From Flavobacteriales bacterium UBA5869 (lineage in GTDB: Bacteria > Bacteroidota > Bacteroidia > Flavobacteriales_D > Crocinitomicaceae): 9,918 bases of DNA. The DNA lies in assembly GCA_002432565.1 (NCBI GenBank), contig DJFP01000306.1:184-10101 (forward strand), written 5' to 3'. How positions within the stretch are numbered: the first letter of the stretch is position 1; every line of letters begins with the position of its first letter. Under the pieces are notes generated by a model that was not told the origin of the DNA, did not search any database, and worked only from the letters and a program-made list of their open reading frames with translations. This document shows positions 1 through 5,848 of this stretch, piece by piece. A program made the translations under genes and the position numbers.

Positions 1-825
1 AGCTGCCATTTCCAAATCAACTTGCGAAAGTCCCTGGCGTGCGTCCGTAAATTTCAACTCAATGATCAAATTCGAAGAACCGTCATAGGTAAAAGGAGTT
101 GAAAAGTTCACTGTATTCGAACCGGTTGAAATACCTGTAAGCGAATTGTTATAAACCGTTGTAAATCCGATTGTTTCTAAAGCTGTAAGCGTAGACATAG
201 CTGTCGACTTCATACGGATCTGCACTCCCTGAAGAGATGCAAATGCATTGAGGATATTCAGGTTCATTCCCTGGATATCTCCGGCAAGAACTCCGCTGGC
301 AGCTAATTCACTTGCCGGAATGATCCACTGGATTGTTTTTCCGTTCCCATTCGTACTAACCAATGTTAAAGGAACTGTTCCAGTCCCGGACACCGGGTGA
401 ATTACCGGAACCAGCGGTGTACGCTTCTGAACCGGTACCCATCTTTGGTCGTAATACGCATGCGAATAAGCGTACGTTGCCGGTGAAAGTGTATTTATCC
501 GGTATTTATTCCCGTTAACCTGTACGGAATCCATAATCCCGGTGTGGTCGAAAATACGGGTATATGTCAAATAATCCCATTCACCGCAATCATAATTATC
601 CCAGGTTGTCAGCGGACTGCATTTCAGTTTGTAATACATCAGCACTTTTTCAAAGCGCTTGGTGTCTAAACTTGCCGGAAATTGGAACTCAGCTCTTCTT
701 GTGCTGATGGTATCAAACGTATAAGTTTGGACCCATGTCGTATCCTGTGCAGCAGACATCATTGCCGTGAGTCCGAGGATACCGGAGAGAATCCACCGCA
801 GCGGACTTAAAGTCAGTTTTTTCAT
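1..825 (-). CDS. Secreted protein with PNGase F-like N-terminal region (3' end outside window)
   Basis: The frame is open from an ATG at 825 to the window edge with no stop, giving 275 codons; the C-terminus is missing. Residues 1 to about 26 form a Sec signal peptide (basic MKK start, hydrophobic stretch, SAAQ cleavage region), so the product is exported. A block with Cys69 and Cys80 around CGEWDYLTYTRIFDHTG (80-96), preceded by a VLMYYKLKC strand, resembles the N-terminal domain of peptide-N-glycosidase F-like proteins of Bacteroidota. Residues 244-255 (PF-YDGSSNLII) resemble a second module common in type IX-secreted proteins. The likely role is a secreted glycoprotein-binding or processing protein, perhaps with a C-terminal T9SS sorting domain beyond the window; that domain cannot be seen. 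A weak -7-like box (TATCTTTA, minus strand, 854-847) lies 21 bases upstream of the ATG. It lies 104 bases downstream of the M14 peptidase gene on the same strand. I am confident it is a gene and only moderately confident of the family. Confidence 0.85.
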   Translation of the reverse strand, partial: MKKLTLSPLRWILSGILGLTAMMSAAQDTTWVQTYTFDTISTRRAEFQFPASLDTKRFEKVLMYYKLKCSPLTTWDNYDCGEWDYLTYTRIFDHTGIMDSVQVNGNKYRINTLSPATYAYSHAYYDQRWVPVQKRTPLVPVIHPVSGTGTVPLTLVSTNGNGKTIQWIIPASELAASGVLAGDIQGMNLNILNAFASLQGVQIRMKSTAMSTLTALETIGFTTVYNNSLTGISTGSNTVNFSTPFTYDGSSNLIIELKFTDARQGLSQVDLEMAA

Positions 826-929
826 GTTCTTTAATCAGTATGATCGTAAAGATAGTCCAAACGAACCTCCAGGCCTATATCGATTTTGCGACATTTTTGG
901 GACAACGGTCTCCTTTCTTACAAAACGGA

Positions 930-2630
930 TCAATAAATCTTATAGATTGGAAGGCGGTTAAAGGTCTTTTTTTCAAAGCGTTGGCAGTTCTGGTAAACAA
1001 AAAAAAGCTGAACTTCGGCGCTTTTAGCAAATTCCGGATCATCAGATTTCTTCTTTTCAAGCTGCTCCCGGAGGCTTGGATTCTCTTCGAGAATTTTTGC
1101 TGCTTCGTCTTCAAAAACGTAGGCCGAAAAATATTCTTTCTCCTGGATATAACTATCCATCAAGTTCCAGGCAAAGTATGAATCCTCACATCGTGGTTCC
1201 AAAACACTTATTATAAAATTAATTTTAGGCTGGTCACACGGAACCCAGATACTTCCGGCCGGAATAAGTACTTCTTCCTCCTGCTCCATACTTTTCACTT
1301 TCCGATGCAGGTAATGTCCTTCATAAGGTTTCGACCCCGATTCAAAGTCCAGAATACGGATCGTATGCACTTTTTGAGAGTGGCTTTTATTTTCTTCCAT
1401 ATAACGTATTCCATTTGCTTTTAATCGCTCAATCACAGCAGCAGCCTCTCCCGAAACGAGATATCCCGTCGGAATTTTTACGGAATCACGTGCTACATAA
1501 GTTTGGTAATACGGAATGTATTTGGTAAATGGTTTCGAACGATCGTAGAACAAACGATTTTTCCCGGAAACACTGCTTGGTTTATAACCAAAATCATATC
1601 CTTTAAACAGGATCGAATCTTTTTTATCCGTCAGCTGGTAATTGAATTTAAAGAATTTGGAGACCTGGTGCTCATCACTAAAAAATGCTTGTTTCCTTGC
1701 ACCTTCAATTCCCTGTGCTTCCGAACCGACCCAATGGAATAAAAAGTCCAAATAGTCTTTCGTAGCCTGAACACGTTGCGGAAACGGTTTCAGCATGTGA
1801 GTCTCAACAGTAATGCTCAATGCATTGAAAAGTGTTCCGTAACCTTGTGCATACCTCGGCAGATCGTTGAAGGCTTCGATACCTGATTCCGGGGTTTCTC
1901 CTTTTGTTTCTATATATGGCGACCAATCCCAGCCTTTCTTTTTGAGTGTTTCAGTTAGATAGGGAATGTATTTTTGGTTAAACAGATTGTACATTCCCGG
2001 AGACATTCGCTCTTTCATCGAATGGATCAATGTGAGCGTGTATTGATAATCCGCGCCGTTGGAAACATGGGTGTCTACAAATACGTCCGGGTCCAATGCC
2101 TGGTATATTTTTGCAAACGTAAACATGTTCTTCGAATCCATCTTGATAAAATCCCGGTTTAAGTCCAGGTTCTGAGCATTCCCTCTAAATCCGTATTCTT
2201 CCGGACCATCCTGGTTTGCCCTGCTGAAAGAAGAACGGTTCATCATTCCTCCCACATTATATGCGGGAATAATAGCAATCACGGGTAAATCTTTGGCCTG
2301 TTTTCCCTTTTTGATCCATTCTTCGATCCACAACAAACAAGCATTTACTCCGTCCGGTTCGCCGGCATGAATGGCATTATTGATTAAAATGGTTGTCCGT
2401 GCTTTCGCTTTCTGAAATGTCTGCAGCGAATCTCCTGCTCCGTTAAGAATAACCAGGTAAATAGGATATTCCGTATCGGATTCTCCCATTTGATACAATT
2501 CAATTTCCTGGTGATGGGAATCCCACTTTTTGTAACTATCAATCAACTCGGGATAAGTCGGAGTTTTATTCCCATCCCATTGAGCCAATCCGAAAAGCGG
2601 AAAAATCAGTACGAAAAATGTCAATTTCAT
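930..2630 (-). CDS. Secreted M14-family zinc carboxypeptidase
   Basis: This is a 566-residue exported metallopeptidase of the M14 (zinc carboxypeptidase) family, expected to cleave C-terminal residues or small peptides outside the cytoplasm. Residues 1-16 form a short Sec signal peptide ending FGLAQ. The catalytic domain covers about 25-300. The zinc ligands are His88 and Glu91 in NNAIHAGEPDG and His188 in VFVDTHVSNGAD. Arg159 in NLDLNRDF is in the position of the substrate-carboxylate/transition-state arginine, and Glu276 in ITVETHML is the probable general base. All key residues are present, so the enzyme should be active. The remaining 260 residues or so form a C-terminal extension that I cannot assign; they contain many aromatic and charged residues and no membrane segment. 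The ATG at 2630 is chosen because the signal peptide begins there. The gene stands alone, with no close upstream partner on its strand. Substrate specificity cannot be read from the sequence. Confidence 0.93.
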   Translation of the reverse strand: MKLTFFVLIFPLFGLAQWDGNKTPTYPELIDSYKKWDSHHQEIELYQMGESDTEYPIYLVILNGAGDSLQTFQKAKARTTILINNAIHAGEPDGVNACLLWIEEWIKKGKQAKDLPVIAIIPAYNVGGMMNRSSFSRANQDGPEEYGFRGNAQNLDLNRDFIKMDSKNMFTFAKIYQALDPDVFVDTHVSNGADYQYTLTLIHSMKERMSPGMYNLFNQKYIPYLTETLKKKGWDWSPYIETKGETPESGIEAFNDLPRYAQGYGTLFNALSITVETHMLKPFPQRVQATKDYLDFLFHWVGSEAQGIEGARKQAFFSDEHQVSKFFKFNYQLTDKKDSILFKGYDFGYKPSSVSGKNRLFYDRSKPFTKYIPYYQTYVARDSVKIPTGYLVSGEAAAVIERLKANGIRYMEENKSHSQKVHTIRILDFESGSKPYEGHYLHRKVKSMEQEEEVLIPAGSIWVPCDQPKINFIISVLEPRCEDSYFAWNLMDSYIQEKEYFSAYVFEDEAAKILEENPSLREQLEKKKSDDPEFAKSAEVQLFFVYQNCQRFEKKTFNRLPIYKIY

Positions 2631-2640
2631 GTGCTAAAAG

Positions 2641-2754
2641 TAGTTCAAAAGGTTTAAATCTTATTCGCTGTTTGAGCATTGAAGGTTCAAAGGAGTTAAA
2701 GTTTAAACTATCACGGAAGTTCGTAGCTGAACATTCATTGAACACTTTGAACTA
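2641..2754. repeat. 114-base stretch bounded by 9-base inverted repeats
   Basis: TAGTTCAAA at 2641-2649 is the exact reverse complement of TTTGAACTA at 2746-2754. Related GTTCAAAG (2685-2692) and a 10-base palindrome AGTTTAAACT (2700-2709) lie inside. It sits between the M14 peptidase start and the HxlR regulator stop, and no gene was found in it. It could be a small non-coding repeat of a genome-wide family, a degenerate MITE, or chance in AT-rich DNA. No target-site duplication was seen. Confidence 0.35.
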
Positions 2755-2857
2755 TTTTTAAGAGTGATTGTAATCCCTAAAAAAACAGCAAACCTTTTAA
2801 AAACAACCAATTACCATTAAATATATTCACAAATTTATGAAGCCATGAATTCTAAAA

Positions 2858-3241
2858 TTAACCGGCTATTTTTTCATTGATCCCGTCTTCAAACATTCCT
2901 CTGCGGTGATTGATGCCCCATTGTATCATGCTGTTCATCACGTCGCTTAGCTGCTTGGCAGATTCTGTCAGCTCATATTCAATAGTTACCGGAATGGAAT
3001 CATAAACCGTACGCTTCACAATTCCGTTCAGTTCCAGCTCTTTTAATTCCTTGGAAAGCATCCGCGGAGTGATTTTAGGAATATTGCGCTGGATTTCGGT
3101 AAAACGCTGCTTCCCGAATGACATCGTAGCTATAATCGGTATTTTCCATTTCCCCGAAACAACATTTAATGTGTCATTAATAGCCAAAACGAACTGGATA
3201 GGGCATGCTTTTGCTTCTTCAAAACTGATCTTGTATTCCAT
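2858..3241 (-). CDS. HxlR-family winged-helix regulator, probable thiol sensor
   Basis: This is a 127-residue cytoplasmic DNA-binding protein of the HxlR family (relatives: YodB, CatR and HypR of Bacillus, QorR of Corynebacterium, YtfH of E. coli). The hallmark layout is present: a Cys-Pro near the N-terminus (Cys13), VSGKWKIPII (28-37), FTEIQRNIPKITPRMLSKEL (47-66) as the helix-turn-helix, and the wing with VTIEYELTESA (85-95). Cys13 is the only cysteine and sits where the redox/electrophile-sensing thiol of YodB-type regulators is found. The gene is divergent from the QorB-like oxidoreductase, and the shared region holds dyad and repeat sites. It therefore probably represses both genes and is relieved by quinones or other electrophiles; this is inference. 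The -7 element ends only five bases before the ATG, which suggests a leaderless mRNA. Family assignment is strong; the inducer is unknown. Confidence 0.93.
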   Translation of the reverse strand: MEYKISFEEAKACPIQFVLAINDTLNVVSGKWKIPIIATMSFGKQRFTEIQRNIPKITPRMLSKELKELELNGIVKRTVYDSIPVTIEYELTESAKQLSDVMNSMIQWGINHRRGMFEDGINEKIAG

Positions 3242-3246
3242 AACTG

Positions 3247-3275
3247 CAAAATTAAATCATCCAACTATACAAAAG
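3247..3275 (-). promoter_or_regulatory. Promoter of the HxlR regulator, leaderless type
   Basis: On the minus strand a perfect Bacteroidota -7 element, TAATTTTG, lies at 3254-3247, and a TTTTG -33-like element at 3274-3270. They are 15 bases apart, shorter than the usual spacing. The ATG begins at 3241, so transcription would start at or next to the start codon. The -33 element lies inside one of the repeated operator-like boxes, which fits autorepression. Confidence 0.55.
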
Positions 3276-3315
3276 GATATCACTATACAAAAGTATACAA
3301 CTTCTTTTTGTATAG
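3264..3315. promoter_or_regulatory. Candidate operator: repeated TATACAA boxes and dyads
   Basis: ACTATACAAAAG occurs twice in direct orientation (3264-3275 and 3282-3293), 18 bases apart. A third TATACAA lies at 3294-3300, one helical turn after the second, and an inverted copy, TTGTATA, at 3308-3314. Two dyads result: a perfect TATAC-N4-GTATA (3284-3297, with a one-mismatch copy at 3266-3279) and TATACAA-N7-TTGTATA (3294-3314). The array overlaps both divergent -33 regions. It is most simply read as the binding site of the adjacent HxlR regulator. Confidence 0.6.
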
Positions 3316-3333
3316 CAAGTATCTATAGCTTTG
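3304..3333 (+). promoter_or_regulatory. Promoter of the QorB-like gene
   Basis: A perfect TAnnTTTG element (TAGCTTTG, 3326-3333) is preceded by TTTTTG at 3305-3310 with a 15-base spacer. Transcription would start near 3338, leaving an untranslated leader of about 55 bases before the ATG at 3392. The layout TTTTGTATAG-N10-TAnnTTTG is identical to that of the opposite promoter. Confidence 0.55.
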
Positions 3334-3391
3334 CTGAACAAACCCTGATGCTGAATATCAGGACTTATTAGCAATTTAAAAGATAGAACAG

Positions 3392-4252
3392 ATGATTTTA
3401 ATTACAGGTGCAACAGGAAATTTAGGAAAAGCAACAGTTGAATTTCTTTCGAAGAAAATCCCATCAGGGAACATAGCAGTTTTAGTACGCGATGAGAACA
3501 AAGCTTCCGACTTAAAGGCTTTAGGCGTTGACGTAAGAACCGGAGACTACCACGACAAAGACTCATTGGTAAAAGCATTCCGGGGAGTTGAAAAACTGCT
3601 TTTGATTTCTTCCAACGATTTCAATGATCGTTTGGGACAACAAAAAAACGCAGTCGACGCAGCTAAAGAAGCCGGCGTGAAACACATTTTTTATACGGGT
3701 GTTTCCATGCAAAACTTCGAGCATTCAGCTTTGAAACAAATCATGGGAGATCATTTTGATACCGAAAAACACATTTTGGAATCAGGATTAACTTATACAT
3801 TTCTTCGCGACAATCTCTACGCAGATGTTCTTCCAATGTTTATCGGAGAACACGTATTTGAAACAGGGATTCATTTCCCTGCAGGAGAGGGAAAAGTTCC
3901 TTTTACTCTGAGAATAGAAATGGCCGAAGCTTTTGCAAACGTGTTGAGTTCGGAAGGTCATGAGAACAAAATCTATGAAATTTCCAACAGTGAAAGTTAT
4001 TCATTCCAGGATGTGGCCAATGCGCTTTCTGCTCACAGCGGAAAAACAGTTGCATACCATGCCGTTTCAGCTGATGAATTTGCAAAAGCCTTAAGTGGAG
4101 CAGGTGTTCCGGAAGCCATGATCGGATTTTCTTTAGCCTTTGCAACAGGAGCCAAAGACGGCGACTTCGATATTCCAAATAATCATTTAGAGCAGCTTTT
4201 GGGAAGAAAGCCCAGTTCTTTGGATGAAGCAATCCGCGAAATTTACCAATAA
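3392..4252 (+). CDS. qorB: QorB-like NAD(P)H:quinone oxidoreductase (NmrA/atypical SDR)
   Basis: The 286-residue product closely resembles E. coli QorB (YtfG), which reduces quinones with NADPH in the cytoplasm. It begins with the Rossmann motif GATGNLG (6-12). Arg33 in VLVRDENKA is placed to bind the NADP 2'-phosphate. GVEKLLLISS (65-74), NAVDAAKEAGVKHIFYTGVS (86-105) and EKHILESGLTYTFLRDNLY (125-143) follow the QorB pattern block by block. Length matches the family (about 286). There is no signal peptide or membrane segment. It is transcribed away from the HxlR regulator, the same arrangement as ytfG/ytfH in E. coli, and is followed by a two-hairpin terminator, so it is a single-gene unit. 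The likely role is detoxifying quinones or related electrophiles under control of its neighbour. Other NmrA-like proteins only bind NADP, so catalysis is inferred from similarity. Confidence 0.9.
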   Translation: MILITGATGNLGKATVEFLSKKIPSGNIAVLVRDENKASDLKALGVDVRTGDYHDKDSLVKAFRGVEKLLLISSNDFNDRLGQQKNAVDAAKEAGVKHIFYTGVSMQNFEHSALKQIMGDHFDTEKHILESGLTYTFLRDNLYADVLPMFIGEHVFETGIHFPAGEGKVPFTLRIEMAEAFANVLSSEGHENKIYEISNSESYSFQDVANALSAHSGKTVAYHAVSADEFAKALSGAGVPEAMIGFSLAFATGAKDGDFDIPNNHLEQLLGRKPSSLDEAIREIYQ

Positions 4253-4303
4253 TCAACCCTCAGTTGATTTTAAAAGCGATTCATGAACGGGTCGCTTTTT
4301 TTA
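4251..4303 (+). terminator. Double-hairpin terminator after the QorB-like gene
   Basis: A perfect 7-base stem, AATCAAC-CCTCA-GTTGATT (4251-4269), begins within the stop codon. Directly after it AAAAGCGA (4272-4279) pairs with TCGCTTTT (4292-4299) and runs into a T tract interrupted once by A (4296-4307). The second hairpin is a textbook intrinsic terminator; the first may be an auxiliary structure. Confidence 0.8.
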
Positions 4304-4352
4304 TTTTGTAATTTCAGGACTTGAAACAGCAATCGACCCAATAAATTCAAAG

Positions 4353-5462
4353 ATGAAGTTAATTTCATATGTTTTTTTGTTCCTCTTACTTACAGGTTGC
4401 AATTCAGCAGAGGAGTACGCTTTGCTTCAAACAAGTATTGATTCCGAAGCGCAGCTACAGAAAATGAATGTTTCTCTTTATTACAACGGAGAACGTTACT
4501 CAAGTCATATCAGAGAAGATTACTGCACAACTCCCAAGAATGAAGAATCGAAGGTATTGAGACGTTTTTTACTTAGCATTTGGAATCAAATGAATGAAAT
4601 CGATACTTTAACAGCCGACATCATTCAATCAATCGATCAAATGAAAGTTTCTCTTCTGAAATCTGCCGGGAAAAACTATACTATTAACCCCCAGCATTCT
4701 GTCTTACCGAACGATTTCGATTTCTCTAACATTACAACTATTTTAGATACAGAAACTGATTTTGACCTTTTTAATCGCTCTGGGAAAATTGATTTATTCA
4801 ATCAGATTAAAGCTTATCGGAAGGAGATGGTGAAAATTGTAAGTCGTTCTGAATCTCGACAAGTAGTTGTTTCAGATATCAATGACTACAAAGATGAAAT
4901 TAACTTACGGCAAAAAGTAGACACTCAAATAAGTTCGAAAGTTCCCAATCCAATGGAAGACCGGCAAGCTGTTACAGATCTATATACCTTATTAACTCTT
5001 CCTCGTCATTTTATCAGAAATGGAGAAAAAATCTCGTGGAAACAAGCCGTATTCCAACACTCAAACCTAATAGGAGCTCTAACGCAATTAACCATTCTGC
5101 AAAATAAGATTCTGAATGCACGCTCATTCGCATTAGCACATATTAGTTCCAGATACAATTCTTGCGGCTACGGTTTTGACCGGATACTCCCGTTTGCAAA
5201 AGGACCTTCCATCATTCGCGAAGGAGAAACCGCAGAAATTACAGTCGGGATTTCAGCTTTCGATTCTTACAATCAACCGGAAGTAGTTCTTCAATCTATT
5301 GATGGACAGGTTCTCCCATCGGAAAAAGGAGTCGGAAAGGTCCGTATAAGACCTAAAGTAGGACTTCAAAAAATTCAAGGTCTAGTTTCCATTAAAAATA
5401 AATCAGGCGTTAAAAAAACTGAACACTGGGAATGGGACATACAAGTTTTACCTAAAAAATAA
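4353..5462 (+). CDS. GldM-like lipoprotein (N-terminal half of GldM, lipid anchor)
   Basis: The product is a 369-residue lipoprotein: residues 1-15 form a short hydrophobic signal and LTGC (13-16) is a lipobox, so Cys16 would be lipidated. The rest resembles the N-terminal half of GldM/PorM, the periplasmic shaft protein of the gliding/type IX secretion motor. A long helical region (about 20-265) includes the W-K-x-A-x-F...NLIGALTQLTILQNKI segment (229-253), like the conserved GldM stretch before its first beta domain. FDRILPFAKGPSIIREGETAEITVGISAFDS (275-305) then matches the GldM pattern FDKI-V-P-S-x-x-V-x-G-x-x-Y. GldM itself is about 515 residues with one N-terminal transmembrane helix and four periplasmic domains; this protein would end after the second and swaps the helix for a lipid anchor. 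Composition is AT-rich relative to neighbours. A tiny membrane-protein gene follows after 4 bases. No other gld/por gene is present, so it is an accessory paralogue rather than the motor gene. Similarity is judged by eye. Confidence 0.85.
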   Translation: MKLISYVFLFLLLTGCNSAEEYALLQTSIDSEAQLQKMNVSLYYNGERYSSHIREDYCTTPKNEESKVLRRFLLSIWNQMNEIDTLTADIIQSIDQMKVSLLKSAGKNYTINPQHSVLPNDFDFSNITTILDTETDFDLFNRSGKIDLFNQIKAYRKEMVKIVSRSESRQVVVSDINDYKDEINLRQKVDTQISSKVPNPMEDRQAVTDLYTLLTLPRHFIRNGEKISWKQAVFQHSNLIGALTQLTILQNKILNARSFALAHISSRYNSCGYGFDRILPFAKGPSIIREGETAEITVGISAFDSYNQPEVVLQSIDGQVLPSEKGVGKVRIRPKVGLQKIQGLVSIKNKSGVKKTEHWEWDIQVLPKK

Positions 5463-5466
5463 TCGA

Positions 5467-5766
5467 ATGGCATTCTTTCTGGATTTTATAATCGGCTTTC
5501 TGCTCATGAACTCCCTTCCCCATTTCGTACTGGGAATCACCAAAACTCGTTTTTTAGGCATGTTCGGCTACAAACCAACAGCCAATATTTGGTATTCCAT
5601 TACACAGTTGGCACTTGCACTGATCTTATTCCACATCAATCATGGAATTGAAAGCATCCTGAAAAACGGAATTGTTTTAGGTGCAGTAAGTACTTGTGTA
5701 TTGTTTATGATCTTTGGAAAAGCAGTCTTGAAGTTTTACCGGGAGAATGGAAAAGACCATTCGTAA
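5467..5766 (+). CDS. Small integral membrane protein, unknown function
   Basis: This is a 99-residue protein with three hydrophobic segments, at about 3-22, 42-57 and 66-86, ending in a charged, probably cytoplasmic tail (KFYRENGKDHS). The first segment runs into a conserved-looking block, LPHFVLGITKTRFLGMFGYKP (17-37), typical of a small uncharacterised family of membrane proteins that I recall from Bacteroidota but cannot name. The start ATG is 4 bases after the stop of the GldM-like lipoprotein, so the two are probably co-transcribed. Composition rises back toward that of the other neighbours. I see no catalytic motif. Its function, and whether it works with the lipoprotein, are open. Confidence 0.8.
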   Translation: MAFFLDFIIGFLLMNSLPHFVLGITKTRFLGMFGYKPTANIWYSITQLALALILFHINHGIESILKNGIVLGAVSTCVLFMIFGKAVLKFYRENGKDHS

Positions 5767-5805
5767 TTCGCTGCATCGGCTGAAGGTCCCAATTCGGAAA
5801 TTGAT

Positions 5806-5813
5806 TAAATTTG
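5806..5813 (+). promoter_or_regulatory. Candidate -7 promoter element
   Basis: TAAATTTG is a perfect TAnnTTTG match, 35 bases upstream of the lipoprotein ATG at 5849. No good TTG element is found 17-23 bases upstream, so the promoter call rests on the -7 box alone. Confidence 0.4.
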
Positions 5814-5848
5814 GAATAAATCAGTTTTAATTGTCCACTGCCCGATCT

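Noticed and set aside
840..1181. 113-codon plus-strand open frame over the end of the M14 gene
   Set aside because: It is antisense to the conserved peptidase frame and has low-complexity Phe/Leu/Lys composition caused by reading the complementary strand.
3264..3300. Spaced direct repeats considered as a small CRISPR array
   Set aside because: Units are only 12 bases with 6-base gaps in a divergent promoter region, and no cas gene is near; operator sites explain them better.
3051..3371. 106-codon plus-strand open frame across the regulator and the divergent promoters
   Set aside because: It is antisense to the HxlR gene and covers the operator array; the translation has no family features.
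3903..4256. 117-codon minus-strand open frame inside the QorB-like gene
   Set aside because: It lies opposite a well-supported gene, its translation has no recognisable domain, and it would read through the terminator region; it is an antisense shadow.
5831..5848. TTG start for the lipoprotein gene
   Set aside because: It would put polar residues before the signal peptide; the ATG at 5849 starts a standard lipoprotein signal.
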